DNA from: Flavitalea plasmicola
Lineage (GTDB): Bacteria; Bacteroidota; Bacteroidia; Chitinophagales; Chitinophagaceae
Assembly (NCBI RefSeq): GCF_030546645.1
Contig: NZ_JAUOTO010000003.1
Location: 62,001-126,000, forward strand
Direction: 5' to 3'
Length of the DNA stretch: 64,000 nt
How positions within the stretch are numbered: the stretch's first letter is position 1; the number at the start of each line of letters is the position of its first letter. This document shows positions 36,503-45,848 of the stretch, one piece after another. The position numbers and the translations under genes were made by a program. The notes under the pieces are model-generated. The model searched no databases. It was given only the letters and a program-made list of their open reading frames with translations, and was not told the DNA's origin.

Positions 36503-37756
36503 CTAATCCAGCAGATCCTGGTCAGGGTCGTCCTCCAACAACTGAACATCGATGGCGTCCTTGCCGGCGATGCCTTCTATCGAGCCCCGGACATGAGCGG
36601 CATTGAGCAAGACCTTTTCCAGCTGTTTTTCCCTTGCCTTCCACAATCTTTCCATGGTGTCCCTTTCTTTTTGAATGGATTGTTTCATGGTGAGGAACCC
36701 TTCCCGGATGGCCTTCCACTGTTCGCTGAATTCACCGCTGGTGAGATAGTTGTACAGCAGCTGCATTTTGTCGCCTTTGTTCTCCTGGGATTTGGCGGCG
36801 TTGAAGACCCTGATGATACCGTCCCGAAGGACAAAAGAGAGGGCCCTGACCTCCGAGAACGAGCAGATCCAAACGCCATTCCTCTCGCCAAAACATTCCA
36901 TGTCTTTTGGCATAGTCTGTGTGACGATGACGGCCACATGGGCACCCTGGTTGCGCATGTCGGCTTTTAGCTTTTCGATCCATTCAGGGGAGAAGGATTG
37001 CGTACGTTTGCTTTCATAAATGATCCTGCCGCATTCCTGGCCATAATTGTTGCGGACCGTCATGATACAATCGGCGCCGCGGATGCCTTTGCCTACCTCG
37101 CTGATCTCGTCGAAGGGGAAGCTGGAGCGTAATAATTGCTCCAGGGCCAGCTCCTGCACTTCTCCTTGTAATTGCATGGAACCTTGCTCGGCCTTTCGTT
37201 TCATTTCCTCAGCCAGCTTTTTCTGATCGTCCAGCTGTTTTTCCAGCTCTTTCATCTTCAGGAGCAGGTCGTTTTCCCTGGCAGCGGTCTTTTGTATTTC
37301 CAGGTGACGGATCTCTTCCGTCAGCTTGCTTCTTTCTTCCTGCATCCGGCGTTGTACGGAGAGTTCCATTTCCGCTTCTTTAGTTTTCAGCTCCTGTTCT
37401 TTTTTCAGGAATTCCAGCTCCTTCTGGCGGGATAGCTTCAGCTTTTCCTCATTATCCTTATTGGCGTCTTCCAGCATCCGGAGCTTGATCTCATAGTCGG
37501 TGCTGATGGATTTGCGGAGAGATTGTTCTGTGTTAAGCTGTATCAGGCGTTTTTCCTCTTCCAGCTTGCGGAGGAAGGCAGCTTCCTGTTGTTGGGAGTG
37601 ATGGAGGAGTTCCTGTTCTTTTCTCTGGAATTCTTTCTCTTTGCTTTTCAGGAAGGTCTGCATCTGCTCTCTCAGCTCATTCTTGTATTCCTCGGATACG
37701 GCTTCTTCCATCGCAAATTGGTGACCGCAATTTGGGCACTTTATATCTGTCGCCAT
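36503..37756 (-). CDS. DUF2130 domain protein with long coiled coil
   Basis: Protein of 417 residues: a short zinc-ribbon-like start (KCPNCGHQF), a charged coiled coil (about 20-215) rich in Glu, Lys and Gln, and a DUF2130 domain (about 215-400) with ELLRSSFPFDEISEVGKG, GADCIMTV, IIYESKRTQSFSPEWI and HVAVIVTQTMPKDM. The I-x-Y-E-x-K pattern recalls nuclease-like folds, but activity is unassigned. It converges on the phosphopantetheinyl transferase gene 13 bases away. Confidence 0.9.
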   Translation of the reverse strand: MATDIKCPNCGHQFAMEEAVSEEYKNELREQMQTFLKSKEKEFQRKEQELLHHSQQQEAAFLRKLEEEKRLIQLNTEQSLRKSISTDYEIKLRMLEDANKDNEEKLKLSRQKELEFLKKEQELKTKEAEMELSVQRRMQEERSKLTEEIRHLEIQKTAARENDLLLKMKELEKQLDDQKKLAEEMKRKAEQGSMQLQGEVQELALEQLLRSSFPFDEISEVGKGIRGADCIMTVRNNYGQECGRIIYESKRTQSFSPEWIEKLKADMRNQGAHVAVIVTQTMPKDMECFGERNGVWICSFSEVRALSFVLRDGIIRVFNAAKSQENKGDKMQLLYNYLTSGEFSEQWKAIREGFLTMKQSIQKERDTMERLWKAREKQLEKVLLNAAHVRGSIEGIAGKDAIDVQLLEDDPDQDLLD

Positions 37757-37791
37757 AAGGCTAAATTTTTTTGCAAATTAAGAAAGGGATC

Positions 37792-38661
37792 TCACCCCAT
37801 CAAATGCTCCTTCAGATAATGCTGCGGGCTTTTGCCCGTGATCATCTTGAAATTCTTATGAAAGCAGGTAAAATTGGAAAACCCGCTCTCAAAGCACAGC
37901 TGCTTTATACTGATCCGGTTGTCGATCAGCAGCTTGCACGCATGTCCGACCCGTATCTCCGTAACAAACTGCGTATATGTCTTGCCGGTGCGGGATTTGA
38001 AATATCTGCAGAAAGAGTTAGGCACCAGCCCTGCCACTGCCGCCACCTGCTCCAGGTAGATCTTCTGAGGAAAATGACGGAAGGTATAATCATAGATGGC
38101 ATTGATCCGCTCATTCTCCACTTCGGAGAAATCGTGACGGAAACCAATCGAAGAAAGCAGCTGCACATCCGGGGCGGCAGCAAACGCAGAAAGGCACTCG
38201 ATCAGCGCTATGATCCGCCCCACGCCCTCGCTGCTCCGGATCTTCTCCACGAGAACAGCTATCCGGCGTTGCTCACGGGCGCTGACCTGCAATCCACGAC
38301 GGGCCTTATCCAGCAAATTACGAATGGCCTTCGTCTCCGGCAGCTGTAAGAAAGCCTCGCCCCAGAAATTCTCCGAAAAATGGATCACCGTGGAATGAAC
38401 TTTGCATAGACTATTCTCGTTGAAGTATACGTCGTCATGACGCCAATAGTGAGGGAGATTGGAACCTACCAGGATAATATCGCCGGAATCGAATCGCTTG
38501 ATATGATCGCCCACGAACTGTGTACCCCCGCCCTCGTGAAAATAGATCAGTTCTACTTCAGGGTGATAATGCCAGCGATTGTTGATATAAGGGTCCCTGT
38601 CTTCGCGGACACTGAATGAATGTGCCGGGGTTTTGGGAACTTTTAATAGCCTGGGCTTCAT
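37792..38661 (-). CDS. AraC family transcriptional regulator
   Basis: Regulator of 289 residues from ATG 38661 (MKPRLLKVPKTPAHSF). The N-terminal cupin sensor (about 15-150) contains HYHPEVELIYFHEGGG and FDSGDIILVGSNLPHYW. The C-terminal pair of helix-turn-helix motifs (about 190-285) includes YLEQVAAVAGLVPNSFCRYFK and KQLCFESGFSNFTCFHKNFK, the AraC signature. The sensor resembles the sugar-responsive type. It is divergent from an M48 lipoprotein (102 bases); its regulon is not evident from the neighbours. Confidence 0.92.
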   Translation of the reverse strand: MKPRLLKVPKTPAHSFSVREDRDPYINNRWHYHPEVELIYFHEGGGTQFVGDHIKRFDSGDIILVGSNLPHYWRHDDVYFNENSLCKVHSTVIHFSENFWGEAFLQLPETKAIRNLLDKARRGLQVSAREQRRIAVLVEKIRSSEGVGRIIALIECLSAFAAAPDVQLLSSIGFRHDFSEVENERINAIYDYTFRHFPQKIYLEQVAAVAGLVPNSFCRYFKSRTGKTYTQFVTEIRVGHACKLLIDNRISIKQLCFESGFSNFTCFHKNFKMITGKSPQHYLKEHLMG

Positions 38662-38743
38662 GCGCGACGATTTACACTGGCCCGCCTGAACAGGGCCTTC
38701 TGACAAATTTACCTCTATATGGCTGAATCCGACGTGAAAATTC

Positions 38744-38751
38744 TAATTTTG
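38744..38751 (+). promoter_or_regulatory. Exact -7 element TAATTTTG before the M48 gene
   Basis: TAATTTTG matches TAnnTTTG exactly and ends 12 bases before ATG 38764. No TTTG is found at the usual 19-base distance upstream, so the promoter is half-supported. Confidence 0.35.
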
Positions 38752-38763
38752 TAGTGCTAAAAC

Positions 38764-39585
38764 ATGAAAATCACCGTGAATAAAAATCTTTCAGTCCTGC
38801 TACTGGCGGGCATCTTGTGCACACTCTCGTGTAAACGAAATCCGATCACCGGTCGCAACCAGCTTTCGCTCGTTTCAGAAAGCGAGGTCCAGTCTATGGC
38901 GCTTACGCAATACAAAAGCTTTCTTAACACCAATAAGGTGGTGCCGGTGGCGAATAACAACAGCGAAATGGTGAAAAGGGTCGGCTCCCGCATCGCAGCC
39001 GCCATTGGCAAATATTACCAGTCCCAGGGATTAGGCAGCACCCTGGAAGGCTACAATTGGGAATTTAACCTGGTAGAAAGCAAGGAGGTAAACGCCTGGT
39101 GCATGCCTGGTGGAAAAGTGGTCGTTTATACAGGACTGCTGCCCATCACACAGAATGAGAACGCACTGGCCATTGTACTGGGACATGAGATCACTCATGC
39201 CGTGGCGGGTCATGGCCGGGAGAGAATGAGCCAGCAAATGCTCGCGCAGGGCATACAGGTAGCCGGCAACGTGGCATTGGGAAGCAATCCTCAGACTGTC
39301 AGCATCTTTAACCAGGTATATGCTCCTGCATCAGAGGTGGGTGTCCTTTTGCCTTATGGACGCAAACATGAATATGAAGCCGATCATTATGGGCTTATTT
39401 TTGCCGCCATGGCGGGCTATGATCCCCGGGAAGCGGTTCCTTTCTGGCAGCGCATGGCCGCGATGGGCGGAGAAAAGCCGCCGGTTCTTCTCAGCGATCA
39501 CCCTGCGGATGCTGACCGTATCGCAAAATTGCAGGAGCTGATGCCCGAAGCATTGAAATACTACCGTCAGGCAGGAGGCAAATAA
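38764..39585 (+). CDS. M48 family metallopeptidase, lipoprotein
   Basis: Periplasmic zinc peptidase anchored as a lipoprotein (signal ending at Cys23, CTLSCKRNPITGR). It has 273 residues. The zinc site is HEITH at 141-145, with the third ligand Glu in HEYEADHYGLIFAA. The GYDPREAVPFWQRM and LSDHPADADRIAKL segments are typical of the BepA/LoiP-like group that performs outer-membrane protein quality control. It converges on an exported bicupin gene 4 bases away. Confidence 0.93.
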   Translation: MKITVNKNLSVLLLAGILCTLSCKRNPITGRNQLSLVSESEVQSMALTQYKSFLNTNKVVPVANNNSEMVKRVGSRIAAAIGKYYQSQGLGSTLEGYNWEFNLVESKEVNAWCMPGGKVVVYTGLLPITQNENALAIVLGHEITHAVAGHGRERMSQQMLAQGIQVAGNVALGSNPQTVSIFNQVYAPASEVGVLLPYGRKHEYEADHYGLIFAAMAGYDPREAVPFWQRMAAMGGEKPPVLLSDHPADADRIAKLQELMPEALKYYRQAGGK

Positions 39586-39589
39586 TGGG

Positions 39590-40360
39590 TCATAATGCCC
39601 ACTGCAGCGCAAAATATTCACATCGTCCGCTGCCTTTGTTCTCCAATGCGTGGGGTACCTGGGAAGGAAGGTAGATCACATCGCCTGCCGTGGCGGGATA
39701 GTATTTGCCGCCAATATATTCCTGCACTTTTCCTGAACGCATGAGGATGAGTTCTTCCGACCGGTGAACATGTGGCGGATGGCTTATTTCGCCGGCATTG
39801 AGGGTCGTGGCATGCATATCGATCTTCCCCAGCCAGACTGCGGGCCGGCTGCATATCTGCCGGCTCTCGCCCTTGTTCGTGGGCCTGGTCATCATCTCTT
39901 TCCAATCCACCAGGAAGGGAGGGGCGGCGCGGGAGGGGTCTTTGACTGCCCTGCTCCTGAACCGCAGTATGTAATAACTGGCAGGAATGCTGTCCCCGTC
40001 CTCGATGCTGTATTTTTCCCCCGCGGAGAAAAGGGCCACCCCGCCGGGCCCCAGGACCTTGTCCACATCGCCGAAAGAAACATCCAGCTTGCCTTCCTTG
40101 ACGATGATCAACTCATCGGCATCGGACCCATAGGCGGGTAAGATGACGCCTGCCTCCAGGGTGATGGCCCGTATATCCAATAAAGAAAGGTCTCTTGTAG
40201 CGCCTTTCAGCACCTGCCTGTTCATCACCCCCTGACCGGAAGAAAGCGGGAGATCATTCCATACGGCCACCCGGGCGGTGAGGGTATCGCCCACCGGAGT
40301 TTGAGCATAAGAGAAGAGAACGGATAAATTAAAAAAGACCAGCATCGCCAGGCTACGCAT
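39590..40360 (-). CDS. Exported bicupin protein
   Basis: Product of 256 residues from ATG 40360 with a signal peptide (MRSLAMLVFFNLSVLFSYAQ). Two cupin domains follow: one at about 60-140 (AGVILPAYGSDADELIIVKEG, LGPGGVALFSAG) and one at about 175-256 (HPPHVHRSEELILMRSGK, PATAGDVIYLPSQVPHALEN). The second keeps the His-His-Glu-His metal ligands, whereas the first appears to have lost most of its histidines. The arrangement recalls ureidoglycine aminohydrolase-like bicupins, but export makes that function unlikely to carry over. A much longer upstream frame reaches 40804 and lacks protein character. Confidence 0.8.
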   Translation of the reverse strand: MRSLAMLVFFNLSVLFSYAQTPVGDTLTARVAVWNDLPLSSGQGVMNRQVLKGATRDLSLLDIRAITLEAGVILPAYGSDADELIIVKEGKLDVSFGDVDKVLGPGGVALFSAGEKYSIEDGDSIPASYYILRFRSRAVKDPSRAAPPFLVDWKEMMTRPTNKGESRQICSRPAVWLGKIDMHATTLNAGEISHPPHVHRSEELILMRSGKVQEYIGGKYYPATAGDVIYLPSQVPHALENKGSGRCEYFALQWAL

Positions 40361-40448
40361 ATCGTGAAATTTTAATGGAATATAAGCAAAAATGCTCCAG
40401 CTGGCATGTTCTTTCGAACCTTGCATCCATAATTCCGTTAGTAAAACA

Positions 40449-42269
40449 ATGAAATCAGAGCCCCTGACTTTAAAGGAGCGGCTGGAAGCTTTACGCAACC
40501 TCCCCAGGTTCTTCCGGCTCGTATGGCAGACTAGCCCCCGGATCATGGTGGTCAATGGGATCCTCCGCATTGCCCGTTCCGCCACACCCGTTGCCATCTT
40601 ATATGTCGGTAAACTGATCATCGACCAGGTGATCCTCCTTTCCAAAACGCACAATACGTCTCCTGAAGGGATACACCACCTTTGGGAATTGATCGCTCTG
40701 GAATTTGGACTGGCAATCGCATCAGATGCATTAAGTAGATCTATTTCTCTGATGGATAGCTTATTAGGAGACTTGTTCGCTAATTTTACTTCCATCAGGA
40801 TCATGCGGCATGCCGCCAGCCTGGATCTGGATCAATTCGAGGATTCCACTTTTTATGACAAGCTGGAAAGGGCCCGGCAGCAGACCACCGGCCGCACGGT
40901 CCTTTTATCCCAGGTGCTCAGCCAGGTCCAGGACCTGGTGACCATGGCATTCCTTACAGCGGGGTTGATGGCTTTCAATCCCTGGCTGATCGTTCTGCTC
41001 CTCATTGCCGTGATACCTGCTTTCCTGGGAGAATCCTACTTTAACGATAAGACTTACGCACTCACCCGGCAGCAGACCACAGAAAGACGGGAGCTGGATT
41101 ATATCCGTTATCTGGGCGCGAGCGATGACACGGCCAAAGAGGTTAAACTTTTTAATTTATCAGACTTCCTGATTGGCAGATTCCGAACGCTTTCTGAAAA
41201 GTTTTACCTGGACAACAAAAGCCTTAGTGTTCGTCGTTCCACCTGGGGCGCCATATTCGCATTTATCGGATCAATAGGCTATTATATAGCTTATATGATA
41301 ATTATATGGAGGTCTGTAAGCGGAGCTCTTTCCATCGGCGACCTCACATTCCTGGCCGGTTCATTCCGTCAGCTCCGGTCTCTTCTGGAAGGTATTCTAA
41401 GCCGGTTTACCAGTGTATCCCAGGGGGCTATTTACCTCCGGGACCTCTTCGAATTTTTTGAGATCCAACCCCGCATCAAGGTCGCCGACCATCCGCGACC
41501 TTTTCCCAAAAAGATCAGAGAGGGTTTCACATTCGAGAATGTCGGCTTTCGTTATATGAACTCCGAGCGTTGGGCTATCCGGCACCTGTCCTTTACCTTA
41601 AAACCGGGAGAGAAACTGGCCCTGGTAGGTGAGAACGGGGCAGGGAAGACCACCCTTATCAAATTGCTGGCGAGGCTGTACGACCCCGTCGAAGGTCAGA
41701 TCTTCCTCGATGGCTTCGATCTGAGAGAATATGATCCGGAGGCGCTCCGGCGTAATATCGGCATCATCTTCCAGGATTACCTCCGTTATCAGATGACTTT
41801 CGCCCAGAACATCGCCGTAGGCAATATCGTTCATAAGGACGATAGGGCGCTCATCGAGTCGGCGGCCCAACAAAGCCTTGCGGACAAGCTGGCGCTGCGA
41901 CTCCCCGATCAATATGACCAGGCCCTTGGCAGACGCTTTCACCAGGGGGTGGAGCTTTCCGGCGGTGAATGGCAGAAGGTAGCCCTGGCCAGGGCCTATA
42001 TGCGGGAAGCTCAATTGCTGATCCTGGACGAACCGACGGCGGCATTGGACGCACGGGCAGAATACGAGGTCTTCCAGCGTTTTGCCGACCTTACCCGGGG
42101 TAAAAGTGCGGTGTTGATCTCCCACCGGTTCTCCACGGTACGGATGGCGGACCGTATCCTAGTCCTGGACAAGGGACAATTGCTGGAGATCGGCAGCCAC
42201 GAGGAGCTGTTGGAAAAGGAGGGGCGCTATGCGGAGCTCTTTCATTTGCAGGCGGCGGGATACCGCTAG
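40449..42269 (+). CDS. ABC transporter, fused permease and ATPase (exporter type)
   Basis: Homodimeric-type exporter of 606 residues from ATG 40449 (MKSEPLTLKERLEAL). Six transmembrane helices occupy about residues 30-330. The nucleotide-binding domain (about 360-600) has Walker A GENGAGKTTLIKLLARLYDP, the signature ELSGGEWQKVALARA, Walker B LLILDEPTAALDA and the H-loop ISHRFSTVRMADRI. The two-component genes begin 23 bases after its stop, so it may be co-transcribed with and controlled by them. Substrate is unknown; lipid or drug export is typical for this architecture. Confidence 0.93.
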   Translation: MKSEPLTLKERLEALRNLPRFFRLVWQTSPRIMVVNGILRIARSATPVAILYVGKLIIDQVILLSKTHNTSPEGIHHLWELIALEFGLAIASDALSRSISLMDSLLGDLFANFTSIRIMRHAASLDLDQFEDSTFYDKLERARQQTTGRTVLLSQVLSQVQDLVTMAFLTAGLMAFNPWLIVLLLIAVIPAFLGESYFNDKTYALTRQQTTERRELDYIRYLGASDDTAKEVKLFNLSDFLIGRFRTLSEKFYLDNKSLSVRRSTWGAIFAFIGSIGYYIAYMIIIWRSVSGALSIGDLTFLAGSFRQLRSLLEGILSRFTSVSQGAIYLRDLFEFFEIQPRIKVADHPRPFPKKIREGFTFENVGFRYMNSERWAIRHLSFTLKPGEKLALVGENGAGKTTLIKLLARLYDPVEGQIFLDGFDLREYDPEALRRNIGIIFQDYLRYQMTFAQNIAVGNIVHKDDRALIESAAQQSLADKLALRLPDQYDQALGRRFHQGVELSGGEWQKVALARAYMREAQLLILDEPTAALDARAEYEVFQRFADLTRGKSAVLISHRFSTVRMADRILVLDKGQLLEIGSHEELLEKEGRYAELFHLQAAGYR

Positions 42270-42292
42270 GAAAAACCTCCTAACTTTACGCT

Positions 42293-43009
42293 ATGAAAGT
42301 TCTGATCATAGAAGATCACCAGGAGCTGGCCCGTAATATCCACGACTTCCTGGCCAAAGAAGGGTATATATGCGAGCTGTCAGGCAACCTGGAGACTGCC
42401 CGTGAAAAGCTGGGCCTTTTTCAATATGACTGTATCCTGCTGGACATCGGTCTGCCGGATGGCAACGGGATCCACCTGCTGGATCTGATCCGAACCGAAC
42501 ACAAACAAAGCAATGTTCTCATCATTTCCGCCCGCAATGCCCTTGACGATAAGATCGTGGGACTGGACAACGGGGCCGACGACTACCTGACCAAACCTTT
42601 CCATCTCGCCGAGCTCCACGCCCGCATCCGCGCCGTTTACAGGAGGAAGAACCTGGGCGGCACCCATATCGTGGAATTCAATGAGATCAACCTTAATACG
42701 GACACATTCGAAGCGCGCATCGGCAACACTACCCTGGACACCACCCGGAAAGAGTTCGATCTGTTGTTGTACTTCCTCGTCAATAAGAACAGGGTGCTGT
42801 CCCGTCAATCCATTGCTGCACATCTCTGGGGCGATTATACGGACAATCTGGCCAATTTCGATTTCGTCTACCAGCATGTAAAGAACCTCCGGAGGAAAAT
42901 AGCCAATGCCGGCGGGACGGATTATATCAGCACCGTCTATGGCCTGGGGTATAAATTCACCATGCACAAGCATACAGCTGAAACTAAAAACTTAGATGAA
43001 GCTCACTAA
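42293..43009 (+). CDS. OmpR-family response regulator
   Basis: Response regulator of 238 residues. The receiver domain (1-115) has Asp51 as the phosphorylation site in CILLDIGLPDGNG, acidic residues in EDHQE and Lys101 in LTKPFH. The winged-helix DNA-binding domain (about 130-225) ends in RKIANAGGTDYISTVYGLGYKF, the usual OmpR signature. The stop overlaps the histidine kinase gene by 14 bases. It is flanked by an ABC exporter upstream and an RND pump downstream, which are its likely targets. Confidence 0.95.
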   Translation: MKVLIIEDHQELARNIHDFLAKEGYICELSGNLETAREKLGLFQYDCILLDIGLPDGNGIHLLDLIRTEHKQSNVLIISARNALDDKIVGLDNGADDYLTKPFHLAELHARIRAVYRRKNLGGTHIVEFNEINLNTDTFEARIGNTTLDTTRKEFDLLLYFLVNKNRVLSRQSIAAHLWGDYTDNLANFDFVYQHVKNLRRKIANAGGTDYISTVYGLGYKFTMHKHTAETKNLDEAH

Positions 43010-44324
43010 CAAATTTACTATCTGGTATTTCGCCATCATGATGGTGGTACTGCTGATCGGCGGCGCCATCGTTTATTTCGAGATCCAGTGGAAGATCAGC
43101 AGGGTGGAAGTGGTACGGCACGAAAAATTGAACGACCTGATCGCTCAACAGGTCAGCAAGGGGAGCGATTATTCCAACCATCCCACCCGCAAGCGTGCGA
43201 CGATCTCCGAGATACCCGCCGACAGCATGCCGAAAGAGGCCAGCTCCTATTATACCCGTGGCGTAGGCTGGAACCCGGAGTACCAGCGGAATGAATACCG
43301 GCTGGTGGTCACTTCCTTTTATACCATCAACAGCCGGCATTACCGCATTTCCACCTATTCCTTTATTCCCTCTTTTTACCAGCTGCTGCCTGGGGTAGTG
43401 GACTCCTTCAAATGGATCCTTCTTTTATTATTAATATTAGTTGCCATCTCCGGCAAGCTGATACCCAAATACATCCTTTCGCCTTTCAAACGGACGCTTA
43501 AGGTCATTCAGTGCTTCGACCTCAAACAGCGTAAACCCATCCTCCTGCCTGAAACGCGGACAGATGAATTCAAAGAATTAAATGAGTTTCTTAAGAAAAT
43601 GACAGACAAGGCATTAGAGGATTATCAATCCTTGAAGGAGTTTGCCGAGAATGCTTCCCACGAGCTGCAGACACCCACTGCCATCATCCGCGGCAAGCTG
43701 GACCTGCTGATGGAGTCGGATATCCGTGATGACCAGGCCATACTCATCGCGGAAATGCAGAATGCCCTGGAAAAGCTGTCCCGGATCCATAGCTCCCTGA
43801 CCTTACTGACCAAGCTGGAGAATAAAGAGTATACAGCCCAAAAGCCAGTGTGCCTCAGCGCCCTGACAAGGGAGGCGCTGGAATCATTTGAAGAGTTGAT
43901 TCAATTGAAATCCATCGAGTTAGAAACGTATATTGAAGATAAAGTGTATATAGACCTCCACAATGCTCTGGCTGACCTGCTGCTGACCAACCTGGTGAGC
44001 AATGCCATCCGGCACAATATTCCCGGCGGCGTGATCAATGTGCACCTTACAAAAGCGGGCCTGCTCATCAGCAACACGGGTCTGCCTCCCCAGGTACCTG
44101 TAGCGGAATTATTCGAGCGCTTTAAGAAAGGCGATCCTGCCAGCGACTCCATCGGCATTGGCCTGGCGATCGTCCGGCAAATTTGCGAATTAATGAATTT
44201 TAATATCGTCTATGAATACGTGTCCAGCCGGCATATCATAGCTATCAGCTTCCAATCTTCCCATCCTGCTTCAAAATTGCTTCAAAATCTTAATTTCCCT
44301 TTGTATCCAGTGATGCAGCCCTAA
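42996..44324 (+). CDS. Sensor histidine kinase
   Basis: Membrane sensor of 442 residues: helix 1 at about 8-28, a periplasmic sensor (about 30-135) and helix 2 at about 139-158. The dimerisation domain has phospho-accepting His222 (ENASHELQTPTAII), and the ATPase has an N box LLTNLVSNAIRHN, a G1-like LLISNTGLPP where the usual Asp is replaced by Asn, and SIGIGLAIVRQICEL. The variant G1 box is known in Bacteroidota kinases. Its partner is the response regulator encoded immediately upstream with a 14-base overlap. Confidence 0.94.
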   Translation: MKLTNKFTIWYFAIMMVVLLIGGAIVYFEIQWKISRVEVVRHEKLNDLIAQQVSKGSDYSNHPTRKRATISEIPADSMPKEASSYYTRGVGWNPEYQRNEYRLVVTSFYTINSRHYRISTYSFIPSFYQLLPGVVDSFKWILLLLLILVAISGKLIPKYILSPFKRTLKVIQCFDLKQRKPILLPETRTDEFKELNEFLKKMTDKALEDYQSLKEFAENASHELQTPTAIIRGKLDLLMESDIRDDQAILIAEMQNALEKLSRIHSSLTLLTKLENKEYTAQKPVCLSALTREALESFEELIQLKSIELETYIEDKVYIDLHNALADLLLTNLVSNAIRHNIPGGVINVHLTKAGLLISNTGLPPQVPVAELFERFKKGDPASDSIGIGLAIVRQICELMNFNIVYEYVSSRHIIAISFQSSHPASKLLQNLNFPLYPVMQP

Positions 44325-44332
44325 GCTTCCTA

Positions 44333-44416
44333 ATGAACTATGAACAGGAGCTCCTCCTGTCGACCTTGTGTTCTCCGCAAGCTGCTCCCTGCCGCCATAT
44401 GGATCCGGAAGAATGA
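44333..44416 (+). other. Possible 27-codon leader frame before the efflux operon
   Basis: ATG 44333 opens a 27-codon frame ending TGA in the 110-base gap between the kinase and tolC-like gene. It contains an AGGAGCTCCT palindrome near its start. It has no recognisable product and may be chance; it is listed because it is the only structure in this gap. Confidence 0.2.
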
Positions 44417-44434
44417 AAAAATTGTTCATCTATC

Positions 44435-45835
44435 ATGTCAAAGAACCCATTTGCCACCCTGCTAGGGGCCTTGTTGCTTAGTTTTTTTACGGCTGGCGTG
44501 CAAGCTCAGACGCTCTCGCTGAAAGACGCGGTACAGACCGCGCTTAATAATTACGGCAGTATCCGTGCCAAGGCCAATTATGTCAAAGCTTCCCGGGCCA
44601 GTGTCCTGGAGAGTAAAAGGGAATATCTGCCAGATCTGAATATCTCTGCTCAGCATGATTATGGTACGATCAACGGGACCAATGGCCCTTTATATGGCTA
44701 TAAAGGCGGCGCTGTAGCTTCCGCTGGTCCGGCCATGGCCGCGCAGAACTGGCATGCCGCCTTTGGGGCGCTGTACCTTACGGATGTCAACTGGGACTTT
44801 TTTCAGTTCGGCAGGGCGAAAGAAAGGACCAGGGTGGCGCAGACGGTATTATCCCGCGACCAGGAAGACCTCAACCAGGAGCGCTTTCAGCAAAGCATCC
44901 GGGTCTCGGCCGCTTATCTCAACCTGCTGGCGGCGCAAAGGCTGGTCATCACCCAGCAGCATAATCTCGACAGGGCTACGGCCCTGCTGAATGTGGTGGT
45001 GGCCCGGGTACAGAATCAGCTCAACCCCGGCGTGGATTCCTCCCTTGCCCTGGCTGAAGTGTCCAATGCCCGCATCGCGCTGACCAATGCCCGGGAGTTC
45101 CAGCAGGAGCAGGCCAACCAGCTTGCGATCTATATGGGCGTACCTCCGGCAGACTTTGTGCTGGACAGTCTATTCATCTCGCGTATACCCACGGCGCTTG
45201 GCACGGGACCGGCCACACCCATGACGGAACACCCCCTGCTGAAATACTACCAGCAACGGATCAACGTCAGCAATGAACAGGCCAAGTACCTGAAGACCTT
45301 CAGTTATCCCACCCTCTCCCTGTTCGGCGTATTACAGGACAGGGGGTCGGGCTTCGACTATAATTATGGTACGCAGTTCCCGGACGCTTATACAGGCAAC
45401 TATCTGAAAGGCGTAAGTTTTTCCCGTGGCAACTACCTCATTGGAGTGGGGATGATCTGGAATCTCACCAGCCCGTTGCGAATCCATCAGCAGGTGGCTT
45501 CCCAACGATGGATCTCGGAAGGACTGAAAGAGGAGTATGCCCTGGTGAACCAGCAGCTGCAGGCCCAGCTGGTCCTTTCCGATACCCGGATCAAAAATGC
45601 ACTGGACAATTACCAGGAAGCTCCCATACAGTTGAAAGCCGCCTCGGATGCCTTTCTCCAGAAGTCGGTGCTGTATAAAAATGGCCTGGCCACCATCGTG
45701 GATATCACCACAGCCCTGTTCACGGTGAACCGGGCCGAGGCCGACAGGGACATCGCCAACAACAATGTCTGGCAGGCGCTGCTGTTCAAAGCCGCCGCCA
45801 GCGGGGATTTTAGTTTGTTTTTTAATGAATTTTAA
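44435..45835 (+). CDS. TolC-family outer-membrane efflux protein
   Basis: Outer-membrane channel of 466 residues with a signal peptide (about 1-24, FFTAGVQAQ). Two long helical repeats with TolC character are visible: SLKDAVQTALNNYGSIRAKANY and SIRVSAAYLNLLAAQRLV in the first, and LSDTRIKNALDNYQEAPIQLKAASDAFLQ with NGLATIVDITTALFTVNRAEAD in the second. It is the first gene of a tripartite efflux set, with the RND permease 13 bases downstream. It would form the exit duct of that pump. Confidence 0.93.
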   Translation: MSKNPFATLLGALLLSFFTAGVQAQTLSLKDAVQTALNNYGSIRAKANYVKASRASVLESKREYLPDLNISAQHDYGTINGTNGPLYGYKGGAVASAGPAMAAQNWHAAFGALYLTDVNWDFFQFGRAKERTRVAQTVLSRDQEDLNQERFQQSIRVSAAYLNLLAAQRLVITQQHNLDRATALLNVVVARVQNQLNPGVDSSLALAEVSNARIALTNAREFQQEQANQLAIYMGVPPADFVLDSLFISRIPTALGTGPATPMTEHPLLKYYQQRINVSNEQAKYLKTFSYPTLSLFGVLQDRGSGFDYNYGTQFPDAYTGNYLKGVSFSRGNYLIGVGMIWNLTSPLRIHQQVASQRWISEGLKEEYALVNQQLQAQLVLSDTRIKNALDNYQEAPIQLKAASDAFLQKSVLYKNGLATIVDITTALFTVNRAEADRDIANNNVWQALLFKAAASGDFSLFFNEF

Positions 45836-45848
45836 CTGAATTACCACC

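Noticed and set aside
39590-40804. A 404-residue version of the bicupin protein
   Set aside because: The first 148 residues overlap the start of the divergent ABC transporter gene and have no domain; the start at 40360 opens a proper signal peptide.
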